Assembly: GCF_000002985.6 (NCBI RefSeq) | Contig: NC_003283.11 | Location: 12,276,001-12,340,000, forward strand | Direction of reading: 5' to 3' | Length of the DNA: 64,000 nucleotides | Source: Caenorhabditis elegans | Taxonomy: Eukaryota; Nematoda; Chromadorea; Rhabditida; Rhabditidae | Part shown: positions 44,560 through 59,000 of the stretch, in pieces | Layout: every line of letters begins with the position of its first letter | Numbering within the stretch: the first letter of the stretch is position 1 | Notes under the pieces: model-generated | What the model was told of the DNA's origin: nothing | Seen by the model: the letters and a program-made list of their open reading frames with translations, nothing else | The model's database searches: none | Program-made: the position numbers and the translations under genes

Positions 44560-47500
44560 TTAATTGTCGATGTCAGCAATAGGTTCTTCCGGTTGAAGTT
44601 GTTTACAGTACTGGAAAAGAATCTTCTGATAATATTCTCGAGGTGTCAATGTTCGAGCGGTGGAGCATCTGAAAGTTGAGAGATTGTGGATGGATTCAAA
44701 ATATACTAAATTGTAAAAAAGAACAGTACTAACCTGCTAGTATTCAAATCAAGACTCTCCATACTCTGCAAAACTCGATCAGATGCAAATGAAAGTGTCC
44801 TTGGATGTTCAATCCATTTGAAATAATATATATCTGGTGGTACATATGGTCGTCCTCCAATCCAATTCAAATCAGGCTGTCTTCCATTTATCAGACAATC
44901 TAATAGATATTCTTCTGGTAATTGAGATAATTTTGTAAGTTGCTCAGCAGTCAATCCATAATTCTTTTGAAGGAATGCCACGTATCCAAATACTTCTCCA
45001 AGATGTACCACTTTTCCACCAATTGTCATGAATTGACGACCAAGACTTCGTCCGTAAAAATGAATATCTCGGATATATTCACTTCCGACCAAGTCTGAAA
45101 ATTTTAGTTTAATTTTTAAAATAATGATTTCATCAAACTCATTTGACATTTTTTTGTGTTAAAAATTTATATCACATTTTGTTTTTGGAACAATGTCTAG
45201 GTTTTTGGCATAAGTTCCAAATTGCACAAAGATGCCCATTATACATTCTGAAGTCAGACATTTTATTACTCATAAGTTCTGAGAATATTCCAGGCGTTTC
45301 AAAAGCTCCATAAAGTTCTAAAAGTTTCCAGAACATTCCTGACGTTTCTCACCATGAACGAAATATCATCAAATTGTTCAGTTGAGCTTAAAAGGAGCTA
45401 CAGTAATCGTCATCCCACTTTTTGCAAGTTTTTCTACTTTTCCACGTTTTTATTCATTTCATTTATCCATATTTTCTGTATATTTTTGTATTTAAAAGTT
45501 TAAAAAAAATTCAGAGAGTTTTGTAAAATCGTGGGAAAATGCTTACTGTAGCTCTTAAAGGCGCGTGCATTTCTTCGCGGCCACAATTTGAGAATAAATC
45601 GCGGTGAAACTGTTATAGTTATCATATTTATTCGTTAATCACGTAATGCATACATATCCTTGAACTTCCATGTTTGAGAATCGTATGAAATTCGTGACGA
45701 GACCCATCTATCAAAATAGCGTGCGCCTTTAAAAGTAAATGTCATAGGTTCGCTGGAGCTCGATACCAGTTAATTGCGCTGCTGCATCTTAAGCTTAAGG
45801 GGATTTGTTTTAAAGTTAAGATTTTAAAGCTCATAGCTTTCCTTTAAAGTCAAATTTATTTCATTGAAAACAAATTTTAAATTACCACAAACTGTTCTAA
45901 AGTGCCAAAAATATCTTACCAATGCACATAGTTGTGATTATGAGTCCAAAGACAATATATGCAAGTGTTGCTGGAAGCCAATCAACATTTGCAGGTACAA
46001 TGTCACCAAACCCTGCAATGTTTTAATTTCTAATGACGACAAATTGTCTAAAACTCACCGATTGTTGTAACCGTAACAAAACAAAAATAAAATGCTTCGA
46101 AGAATGTCCATTCCTCCCACCAACGAACTATATAGGCACCACCCGCAACGTAACCTGAAAGATGTATTTTGAGATAATTTGTTAGTTTAGACAAGATTTT
46201 AAGAATAATATTCTAAGCGTTTTTTTTGTAATCTACTATAATTAGGCCTAAAGCTGTTTTAGTTACCTGATTTTCCAGAACACCGGTGACTCGTTTCAAG
46301 ACCTTGCAGAGAATTTCTCTCAAATACCCGAATCCCAATATTTCATTTCTAAAATAAAATCTTACCCAGCATGATAAGTAGAATAAATAGAACTGAAACT
46401 CGTTTCTCGTGATTTGATGGATCAAACTGAATTTGCTCTTCTTCCTCTCCTTCATTCTCATTCTCACCACCTTCACTACCATCGTTGATTTCACTGATAT
46501 CTGGAAAAAATATTATTTGATGACAGTTTTTGATATGGATTTCTACTAAACATCTATATTATGATTTTTCCTGTGAAAAGGCTGCCATGTGAAATTGGAA
46601 TGGAAATAGCTACAACTCTAACTTATGTAAGAATTAAACAGTACTTTTGCAGTACATATAAGTTTACCAATACTCCCTGTGGTAGGAAATGAAATACACA
46701 AAAAAACGACCCCTATGCCAAAAGTAATGAGAAAATATTGTATGTTTTCAAAACCGTAACCGTAGAAACAATAAGTTTCCATGCTTTCAGCACTCGAAAA
46801 ATGCAGACAAAACATCCATTTTGTGACTGTAGCTTAGCGGGAATTTCAAAGATCAAAATTGGAAAATTAGCTAATTGGGAAACATGTGAGAGCTATCTAT
46901 GGAAAATACTTGTTAATAAGTTTTTTTGTAGCATACTTTTGCTTTTTTTGATGTTCTATCAAAGCTTTCACATGCAGCTAGATCACTATTTCAATACTTT
47001 GAAGTCGAGTTTGAGTTGTAGAAAAAACGACACTCTAAAGCTTGCGTTAAAAAAAAAAACTTACTATCAAAAGTGCCAGCATCACTGACATTGTCTCTTT
47101 GCTGCTTTTTCCTTCTACCGGTACCACCTCCAGCACTTGCAGCGGTGGCTGCCACTGTAGGATTATTGTTGTTTGGATATAACTTCTGTGTTCTTTGTAA
47201 TAATTCCAATGTTGGCATTGGAATATGCCTTCGTGGTAATCGAATCCAGCAACAAGCCCATTTGATGCATTTCAAGCAGGAATTTGTGACAAACGACATG
47301 ACTGCCATGTAACCGTGATGTAATTTTATAATATAAGCTGAAAAGCAAAACATTGTGAATTGTGATTTATGAAGGCAAAGTCTTACTGGCAAGAAATCGT
47401 CCGATATCAGCTATTGTGACAAGGATGAGTGGAATACCAAGAAGTGCGTAGAAAATGATTGCAACACGTCCTTCATCGGTTCGAGGAACGATGTGACCAT

Positions 47501-50500
47501 ATCCTGAAAATTTAGAAGATAATAAAAAATATAAAATGTTCGAGTAAAAGAATTTAATCGTAAAAATTTTAAGTAGTTAAATTTTCCTCTAATGTTTATA
47601 CCGTTCAAAATGTTGGTTTCGAAAACAGCTGACCAGTTTCCAAGTTAGTTCAATTTCACTTTTAAGTTCACTCTTTCCCCTATCTTCAAATCTGATTGAC
47701 CTTATGCTTCACATTTCCTTGTGTTCCCAGAATGGAGGGTAGTAAATCAATTCGTGTATTTCACTCGAATTGTCTCATCATTTCAAATTGAATGTCAATG
47801 TTTCTACATTCAATCCGTATGTGTCGGCTCTTTCTTCTATGTGTGTGAAGACGTGATTGTGTCAGATAGCATAAGTGCTCACTCTCTCTTTTCTTTGGAA
47901 GTGTTCCCGCGAGACAAGCGAAATTGTGTATGAATGTAAGAGAATTAGGCAAAGATTAATCGGATTCTATTTTAAATGGGAGACAAAGATGTTTCCAAGT
48001 TATCAACCCAATTAATCGTTTGTTGAACTAACTATAGTATTATCAAAATTAAATGTTATCAACTGCTTCCGAAAATACAAGACTCGCCTGATCATAAATA
48101 CTTTTTAAACAGTTTTCCATAAATTTGCAATAACTACGGCAGCTTCGAAGCTTATTTTGACACTTACAAAGAAAATTTTATCCATGCTTTTGCTTCTTGG
48201 TAGCTTATTAAAATGCTCTGAAAGAAATATTTCAGAATATAAAAAATCTGAAAAGTTATGAGAATATTTAGCCAATTTTAACAATTTTCAAAACCCCCAA
48301 AGTGTACAAAAGTCGTTTGAAGAATTTTTATAGATCTCGAATTAAGTGGAAAACTCATTGAAAAATTTCAGAGGATAGAAGCTGAGTTTTTCTTTGTTAA
48401 CTTTTCTGTTTCAATTGAAATTTTTTGTTGAATTTAAACATGAATAGGAGAATCAAAGATTACCCACCTATTGTCGTTATAGCAGTCCATGAGAAAAATA
48501 TGCTCGACATAAACGACCATTTAATTGGACCATCACCGTAGATTACATCGTCTGGTGTCATATAATTCCTCGTATAATCCCAAAACACATCTCGTATCAG
48601 TTCATCCATTCTAAAAATTCAAAAATTCAAAAATTCCAAACCAAATCAAACATTAAAGGACTCACCCATCGTTTGCAGTTTGTCTCCACGTGGAATATGC
48701 TGTCCCGTTATTACTCATTCTCCATAACTGATCCATTACTCGATTTTTCAGTTCTCCTATCCTTCGAGATGTTTCGTTTCGAAGTTGTTGTTCGTAAGGT
48801 TTCTCATACTGAAGAATTAATATGTTTCATTGCCTTTATAGTACTTTGCTAATTTTAACTGAGCTTGAATAAAAATAGTTTTTGTAAAAAAACTGGCTCT
48901 CTACTCATTATTGCAATATCCAGTGCTGCAATTGCAATTATATTCTCAAAGTTTCTTTCACCGATTTTTTTGCATGACTCGTTATTAACAGTTTCAATTT
49001 TTTACGAACTTCAAATGACCGATTGAACAATAGTAAATATACATACTAATAAGGGAAACATGGTACATTTAACTTTAATAAATTACCATGGTAAATTTTT
49101 TAAAAAAATTTTCTTATAGTTTCCAAAAACTTACATGGTGAAAACATAACGCTCCTATAAGTGTGTACCCAATCGACAAAAGGACAAGCCCGAAGTGAGG
49201 TAATGCCAATCGAAACCACTGAAATAAGTTGTGGTTCATTTGTTGTATCGAATGAGTAATTTGAATATCCGACGCTAGAGATCTGATTACAGAATTCCTA
49301 ATAAATTGGCAGTCTGAGTGTACCATGTTTGACTTTGTGACATCAAAGTTTCAAAACGACGGATTTCCAATGGCTTTAAAAAATCAAACAAAATTTGGGT
49401 ACACTGGCCACATATTTCTTAATAGTTATTTAAATCCCGGAAATCTGAATAATTTGTTAGATTTTAGCCGATATCGATGATCAGTCAATTCTTATAACTT
49501 TCTACATACCGTTTATTGCTCTGCTCTTTGATTAAAATAGTTTTATACTCAAAAAATTGGTCTCAATACCCTTGAAAGTATTGTTTCGATTCTTCACTTT
49601 TTCATCCTTTCTATATTGCCAAAAGCATTTCTTAGACGTCACATATCTGCGTCTCATCCTATTCTACAATATTCTCTAAGACGATTGCCGGGAAGTGATA
49701 GTCCCTCGGGGGGCGTAGATGAGGAAGACAACGGCGAGTCGCTTTTGACCCTCTTTCTTCCTTTTTTCGGTGCAAAATTGAAGATATCTCAACCAACTTT
49801 TCTGGCTTCAAATATTTGAGTTTCGCCACCACCAACACCACTCAAGAAAAAAAACGAGAAGACCACCCGCGAAACGATCACTTTTTGAGAGAAGGGTCAG
49901 AAGTTTGTGTCGTCAAGAACAATAAAGACTAAATATGGGGTATTCAGAGAATAAAAAAGTTGAGAATTGAGTTTTGAAGTAAAAAGTGATTTTAAGATGT
50001 TTGAGCACTTTTTTAGGAATCTTTGCAGATTCTTCAAGATCTTCAATATTAAACAAAAACCTCTTTTTCGAGGTTCGATACTTGATACCTCAATTGCGTG
50101 CAAATTCTGTATAAAACTTGCCTGTGGTAATTTATGGGTTCCAAAAATTGGATTTTTTAATAGATGGATTAATTGGAAAAATTGGAGAATTGGAAAACTG
50201 GATCGGGTTTCAAAATATTGAAAAATATTACTGAAAACTAGAAAACTATTCAGACCGAAATTTAAGGTGTTAAAAAAATGACAGGTGGTTTTGGAAACTT
50301 GAGCCATTTTTTCAAATTTTTTGAGAGTTGACTAATGAATAAATGCTCAAGCCCATAGTTTTGACTAATTTCTGAGTACCCAGAAAGTATTTTTCTAAAA
50401 GTACGTATGGTGTACCTGGTTACAGTACCTATAACACAAAAATAATGCAGATTCAAATTAACGAACCCTTTTTGTCCTTAACCACCATTTCTTTTCTGTT

Positions 50501-53500
50501 GTTTCGTCGATCTCTTCTTCTAAATTTTCGATTTCACCTTCCTCTTTGTCCAAGTAGAGATTCAGCCGTTCCGCACTGAAAAATAAACTTTTTCATAGAT
50601 CTCAATTTTAATTCTTCCGATCCTTCTTCCCTCTTTAAACTTTCCCTTTTCCATATTCAACATTTATATTTTCTGGAAGTTGTTGCATTCTCATATTCTC
50701 TATTTCTTTTTTGTTCTTGTTGCAAACATGGTTTTTCTTGTTCTCTCCATTTCCACTTTCCGTGTTCTCTCGGACTCTCGGATTATTGGGCACCGTGGGG
50801 GGCGCCCGGCGAAGAGAGATGAGCACAGGGGGTGGCTCGCGGAAAAGAGTTCGACGCATCACTCACTCGGCACTTTTTCGCGCACGCTGCGTCGTGGAAC
50901 ATGAAGGAAACAAGGCAGAAAACAGGAGAAAAACGATGCACAAGAAGCCGTCATGCCATTAGTAGTAGAAGTGAATGGCAAAGAGGCATACGCCAGAAAA
51001 AAACGATGGTGTCCGGCGGGGAACAAATTTTTGAATTATTACCATACTACTTTTTGAGTAGTGTCTGGGATTAGGTCAACACGAGTTTTCAGTTTTTATA
51101 GACCAATTGGAAGGTTTATAAGTAGATAACTTGTGATTTTGGGTTACTTACCATAGAATAGAACATTGTAAACCAGAAAATGGTTGCATTTTTAATGCGC
51201 TATTAAAATTGATGTTTAGAATTAACGAATTTTTTACAGAATAGAGTAATTTATCTGAAGTTTCAGAAAAGTTGAAGTTATTTTCCCTTCGAAAAATTTA
51301 AAATCGATATTAAAGTTGGTTCTTCATATATATCCCCAGAATGTTTTTTCAAACGATCCTGATATATTTCAAAAACAAATTTATCATCTTTCTCTCTATC
51401 ACATCTATTTTTATCTGATACACGTACATCACCCCATAAAATAAGTAATTTCGTTTAAAATAAAACAGGCAATAAACAAGAGCTACGGAACAGGTGCTGC
51501 TAGTCCATTCACTGATCTACGTCATGGCTCATAACTTCATAAAATAAGGATCACTTACTAGTGTTCACTTAATCGAAACCTCGAGGAAGCATTGTAAGCA
51601 TCGAAAAACTGCGCAGACAGTCTTCCTTGTACGTGCATCTCCTTTTTTTTAAAGAAGTAATGGAATGAGGAAGGTAGAATAATAGAAAAGAGACAAGAAA
51701 TAATGGGTGGTAAAAGTGTGGGAATACAGAGAGAGAATAAAGGACAACTCATCGAATTATTCAAGAGGTGTGCTTCCCTTGAGCTTTTAAGTTACGGCCC
51801 ATCCTTGTGGAAAGTTATTTGGGTGCCACTTTGATGCAAAACGTCTAGAACGTGCATTTTATGTGAATTTTTTGAATTTAGAAAAGGGATTGCAAGGGTG
51901 AATCTGATGGATTTTTTCCTGATTTTTCAAGTAAAATTTCAACGAAAAAAAAAAATGTACTATTAGACAATTCTCGTGGCCATAGGAAAATAGTAAACTA
52001 TTAAAAATGGCTAGATATTAACAAAATTATCTTTGAAATTAAAAAGTCAAGAGTGACTTCTGTAATACAGGAATTTAATCGTTTTGCTTTGTTCAAATTT
52101 TACTTGTTGGCGGAATTTCTCAAACGCTTAAAATTCCATAACGCATAAGTTAGACAAATTATGAAGATACAAAAATCATTTTTGAAGTAATAAATAATAA
52201 AAAATCTCTACCAACCTCAGTTCTTCGACGTCATTATTTTGTTGATCTACTCCGGTTGCCGACGCAATTTGTTGTAAATTATACAGAGAAGGTGGGGATG
52301 AAGGTGGTCCTAATGAAATTCCTGGTGAAGATGGACGATGATGACGTTGAAACGACGATGTGGATGGTTGATATGATACTTGAGGATTTGGGGTCGATGC
52401 TCGATGATTCATATACATTGGATTCAACATGTTTGTTTAATTCTTCTAGATCGTCTAGAACTTCTAGATATTCTACTTGTTCTACGTTTTCAGCGACGTC
52501 GACGACGTCAGTCGCCGTGCGACGTGAACGTCGTCGATTACTTCTTCGCCTTCTCGCTTTTCTTGATGAAATATTCGGATGGTCGTCGTCGTCGGTCTTC
52601 TCGTCGTTGCTTTGATTACTGGCGGTATGTCGTCTCATCCGCATGTGAATCGATGCATTGGAGGGTAGATATGATTAGAAAGTGCAAAGGGAATTGGTGT
52701 GTGATGATGAATGAAGAAGACGAGTCTAGGAGCAGAATATAAAAATAGGTTTATGGGTGATAAAGTTTAGTGATTCGGAAGGGAAAAGGTGAAATGAGAT
52801 ATCGAAGTACGAAAGAGTGATGGTCAAGAATTGATTATCGGTGGAAGCTTATAAACATTGAAAATTTCAGCAGCTTTTGATATATCTTTCTAAAAACTAT
52901 CAACTGTTTTATGGAAAGGCTTTCATTTGTAGTAAAATTCTAAATCTGAAGACATTTCACCTAACCCAAAAAAAATGTTTTAAACTTAAAAGTTGTAAGT
53001 ATAATTCTAAGAAGTATATTCGAAAAGCAAAAAAGAGACATTTGTTGTACAAAACGTTCGAAATTTCTCTCTCAAATGACTGAATAAGTTTGCAAATAGT
53101 TCCTTATTGAATTCTAGTCGAATCTAGTTAGAGCTCATCATCATTGCCAAAACAGACAGAGAAAGTGAAATCCGATTCCAAAATTTTCCAATTTCACTAA
53201 TTCGAATGCCTTCTACATCTATCCAACCAAAAATTATACGTTTATCCTCGTATCCTTCCTGACATTCTCAATGCTTTCCGTTTTCTAGACAATCTAGCAC
53301 AGCCGAAAGTGCAGAAAAAGAGCATGAGCTTCTGACTCGTCTCGATAATCAGATATGGACCCTCTCAAGGCGGTTCATATCGAAAGGAAAGAGTTTGACT
53401 GACTCCGAAGATATGAAACACACGCTAATCTGATTGAGAAAAGGAGACGAGTGAGGGAGGAGGTCCCAAATATTCAAGGAAATGCACACTTATTCGTCCG

Positions 53501-55981
53501 GAGCAGCAAAAAAAACTTGGAAACGAACTTTTGTAGAATGAAATTTTGAGCATAAACTGCTGAAGATGAAGTGGGTCAGAAGAAAATTTTAAATATTCTA
53601 ACCGAACTTCGTTTTAGTTAGGGTATTTCAATGGAAAAAAGGGAACAAAGGAAAAGTTGTAAAAAAATTTCTTGAATTAGTGCTACAATTTTAATAAATT
53701 TTCAACTATGACACCTAATCTATTCAAATTGTTTTTTTTTGTAATTATTATTTCCCAATTTTTCCAACTAGGTTAAATTTGACAAAGCGAAAAAATTTAT
53801 CGGAATAGTGCGTCCACATTTCAATTATGTATATGATATCATGAAACAAAAGAAGATTCAAAAACAATTCATGTTACCGTAATTTTCACATTAGTCTTGT
53901 ACTTATAGTGCTCTGCTTACGATAAGCTATTTTGACATTTTGACATTTTAGCTATTTTTACATTTTAACTGTTCAACTATTAAAATAATTATCACATTTA
54001 AAAATATTTTCAAATTTTACTATAAGTAACCGAGAAAAAATCTGTAAAACTATTACAATGATCGTACAAGACTAAACAACTGACACAAAAAGTTTTACTA
54101 TAAATTTTAATTGAAAGGCTGATTTAGCATTTCACAGAAACGAGTCAGAGCTGTAAAAATGTTTCAAAATTAATGTGTTCTTCTGAATCTGTACATAGTA
54201 AAATGTATAAGGGTATGTTATGCAATTGGAACGGAACATATGGGGACCCATAACTTATTTAACTAATATTAATAAACTCAATTAAATCCCGCCCGCAAAT
54301 TTAGAGACCACATCGGAAGATGGAATTCCAAGTTGAGTTTGAGGATGTTTTAGATAGTAAAAATGACGAATGATAATTATAAATCGGAATGCCAAACCGA
54401 GAACTAAATTTTCAGAAAATAAGAATTAAAGACAATAGAAAACGAGTGCAAATATTTGAACAAATCTGTGTGAAAAGAGAAGGCGTGGTCTTCTCATTCC
54501 CACCCGTTTCTCCCCATCTTCACAGAAGAATAGACGGGGGTATCTTTTGGCGACTTGACCTGGCGCCGCCCACTTTTTCGTTCTTCTCGGTCGTCTTGTT
54601 GGTGTGTCCTGCAGAGCAGCTCGGGACCCGGGCCCCCACGTCCGTCCCCGGAGGAATCTGGGTATGAATATGAGTGTCTGTGTTTGTTGTGTTTGGTTAG
54701 AGTGCGTCTCCTTTTTCTTCTCCCCTTTCATTCTTCTTCACACATCCTTCCACAGAAATACGCAACTTTTCGGCGCCCTTCGACTTTTCCAAAGACAACG
54801 ACGGATACTCGAAGAATATGGAGACAAAGTGTGGAGTCAAGTTGTTTGGAAAAGTATGCGAGGATAACAGAAAAAGAAGTAGTAGAACAGACAATGGAAG
54901 GATTTGCATAACTGCCAACAGGGTGGGACGGACTCAGACCCCCGACCAAAGTTTTTTTTGGAGCTGGGTTCACAATGATACCATCGAAATAAGCGTCAGT
55001 TGTGGCACATAACCTGTGACCGTTTTTGGTTTGACTGTGCAACTGGATTTAATTGGAGAAATTCAATGGGTGGAAACAGGATGTGCATGGGGCTGGAGTA
55101 CATTTTTTTCATTAAAAAATCCAGCCATTCATTTTTATGTAAGATGAAAAACGATCAGTTCCACAAATTAAACATTTTGATGGCTTTGAAATTACAGAAA
55201 TACCATAGTTCACAGTCGGCAAGCGATACCAACCGAAAATAGACAAACCGAAAAGCCCACGACCTTCCTTTGTTAGGAATAAATATTTCCTAACTATCAG
55301 ATATGTGGAATCTTAGAAATGAGGGAGCAGGAAACTAGTATTGGAAATGGTTAATATTCAGATGACTGAACTGATAATGAATCAATATTCATAAAATGCC
55401 AATTTTACCTTTAAGATTTGCACATTGGCTCACCGTTTCTCAGCTTTCTTCATTTCCTCCATTTGTTGTACAGATGCAGGAAATAAAGCTTCAAGATAGC
55501 TAACTGACAATCTCATTTTTCTATATCTCTGATCCCACGGACTGTTAAGCATATTTTCAGTTTTTGGAATTCCATTTGCAATTCGCATACGTGGCCCCAT
55601 CTTTATCTTCATTCGCTTTCTCTTCGACTTGAATATCCTTTTTGTTTTTTGCACTTCATTGAATTTTGGAATCATTGTAAGAATAGGGGTTAAGCTTGTG
55701 GAACTTATTGATCTCGATGCCATTTTTAGGCCGAAGTAGTAATTTTCGTAAAAAAAACAAGAGAGTGAGAAAAAATGAGGAAATTCCGAGTCCTTATGAT
55801 AATCCAGCTAGGAATTATAAATAGCTGGAGGGCTTTTTCACAAAACATTGTCGAATCGAACACGGCTATTCAATATTAAAAGAATAGATTATATAAATAC
55901 CTTTATTTGACTCCCGTAAAAAACAAGAGGAAGAAACCAATATTTTGAAAACCTAAAAAAGTTTCGCTCCCGGGTGGGCTC

Positions 55982-56017
<36 letters not shown>

Positions 56018-59000
56018 GCCTATTGCGCCACGGAAGCCACGCTCGTCGTTGTTTTTTGTGCCATTATGAAACTTACCGCCGATAGATGTGATGGGCGAAT
56101 TTCGCGCGTGCGAACATTGTCGTCGTGTGCGATCTATCCTTGAAGTCTGACGGTTCGCCAAGTTTCAAACATAATTGAGACGCCGACTACTATAAATCGA
56201 GCAACATAAATTAAGTGTTGGAGAATACGGTAAAAAGTGAGAAATATTAGAGGCGAATTGAAAAAATGATGATGGGATATTGTTAATCTATCTAGATATC
56301 TTGCATTGGCAAGCTTTTAATTCCGAAAAATGTACCGTATTTTCCCTGTTTTTATTAAAACTAATACGGGTGCAAGCCTATTAGGAATGTACGAATAATA
56401 GGGATATCAACACTATTTTTAAATTTATATTTTTTGAGTTCAAGAATGGTCGATTTTTTGAAAATTTTCACTTGAAATTATTTCCTTTTATTTTGCACAA
56501 AAGTTTCAAAACTAATAGAGAAAATACATAATTTAAAATATGCGAACCAACATTTGATTTTTAAAATGAAATCAAGAAGACCAAAAAATGGAATTGAGAA
56601 GTCTAAAGATGTGCACCATGCTGCACTTGCACAGAAACTGATTCTTTTCCGGAAACAAGGTGAAGAAGTTGTTCAGTAGATATAGTATAAAAGAAGAAGA
56701 GACGCAGACAATGTCGACTTCTCCGAAGGATTGAGTTTCAATATCAGAAGAGAAATGTTGAGGGAGGACTCACTCACCATACTTCTCAATATTTTTGGTG
56801 GGAATTTACAAATCGGTTTATACATTGATTCTCGAAATTTTGGAAATGATCAAGAATTGAACTAACAGTTTAAGCTTTGTTTTAGTTAGAAAAATTCGAA
56901 TTTTTAAAGGTTTCAAATAGATTCTAAAGTATACATGACGCGGATAAAAATTATGTTTTCCGTGTACCTGGGCAATTTGGTATTTTTGGTGTTTCGACAA
57001 AAATTTTGGTTTTTTTTGAAACCGAAAAAAATCAACTTTCGATTTTCGTATTTAAATTTTTTATGCAAAACCTGGTTTTGCATGCATGATTGATTGTTTT
57101 TTTCTTGTTTTTTGGTCTAAAGACTGGGAACGAGTAAAGTTAATTTTTAACTTAATCTTTAAAAAATCCCCCGTTTAAAACTATATCAAAAACGGTAAAA
57201 ATTACATGGAATTTTTCCCAACAAAGTTGCAAACCTAATATAGTTGTTCAAAAGTGCAAAGAGAAAATGTTCTCTTGCTAACCTAAAATGGCGACTTTTA
57301 AGTATTTAAAAAGTCACTTTTGAAACTCTATTCAAAACGACAACAAATGTGAACAGAAGGCGGTAGATAATTATATTTAGGCGTCTAAGGGAGAAGGTGT
57401 TCATTGAGCAAATGAAATAGAGTTTGAACTTTCTGGAAAGACGCTTTGGAATGTAAGACTATTTTTCAAAAGTTAAAAAAAATGAAACAATATTGTATTA
57501 TTTGCTCTGAATCCCAAAATGACATCTTGTGGCTTGTTATTTCCATACTTTAAATTCAAATTTATGTTGCCAAATGCAGAAAAAAATACGACAACTATCA
57601 ATTCAACATTAGGCATCTTTTAAGTAGTTTTAAGGATTTTTTCAACGAAAATGATAACAATTTTCAGATAAATGAACTAATTATCTATAGTTTGACATCA
57701 AATTACGATGATAAATTTAGGAACAACATAAGTTGATATGCAGAATTTTGGCTTTAATAAAAAAATGTCTGAATTATTTTTGTAACATTTAGTTGAAAGA
57801 GATTTGCAAAATAAAATAGTTTTAATTGGAAATTTGATTGAAAACTTTGAAAAAAACTAATCTTATTGAAGAAGTTGTAAAAATGGGCAGATTTCTGGAA
57901 AACATCTGACATTATTTACTTTTGTTTTAGTACTTGAAGTAACTATAAGGAACTATGAATTTAACGCCGTTCATTTCATTTTTCTCTTTTTTCCATTTCA
58001 TATCTAGCCATTCTCTCATATCTCGGACTTTTTCAACCATTCGATGCTCGAAGGAGCCACCAGTCTTCCTAGTCAAAATGTGAATAATTGAGTGAACTGG
58101 GAGCGGTGATGCGTCGTCCAGAAGATGTTAAATGATGACGTCAAAAAAAAAACGGAAAAAAATAAACTACAAGAATTTTTTACATTGTTTCAAAAAGAAA
58201 ATTTAAAAATTTACATTCAATAAAATGGTCGACTGATCCAAAAAAAACATTATTTTTCCTTCATCAATTATTTTCTAGGGTATTAGAAATGAAGATTATA
58301 AAAAATATATCAAATTTCTGAAATTTGGAAGAATGAAAAAATTCAAAGGAGTTATGAATAATGTTTACCACCCAGATTTTTTTTCGCTTAAAGTTTTAGT
58401 TCACAAGAAACATTTTAAATTTTGATTATGATTATTTTTAGTGAGTTGAGAGAAAACTATTTACAAATGCTATCACGAGAAGTGTGAAACCAATAAACCT
58501 ATTTTCAATGTAAAGTGTTACTTCTGGAACAAAACAATAACAAGCTCTCAGGTGACGTAACAAATGAAGGGTCCATCAGACAGCAGAGATTTTGATAAAA
58601 TCATAGTTGTGTCCGGTGGTGATAAGCCACATGAGAAAGAGATAGAAACAAGAGTCGGGTGTCTATAAAACAGATGAATGTCAAGCAAAATGTTCCACCA
58701 AATTGACAGTTGTTGCTCGGAGCCTTGCAGAGACCCAAAAATTAGTCTGAATGATATTTTGACTTTTGGAAATTTTTCAGATCAAAGGCAGACTTTTATT
58801 TGAGAATTATTTTTCTATTTCTTTTTGTTTAATTTATATCAGTTTTTACGGATAAGTCAATAAAATAAGTTTCATAATGGGCCTTCCTCAAAACTATTTC
58901 AGAAAGTTTCACATAATGTTTGGTTTTTTATTAATAATTTTACTTTTTTTCAGACAATTCAACAAAATTGCAGATTTCCTTCAGTCCTTTTTCAAAAAAA

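Noticed and set aside
49616-51074. ORFs within K2P introns on both strands
   Set aside because: No exon chain or domain; the GC-rich patch is more likely regulatory.
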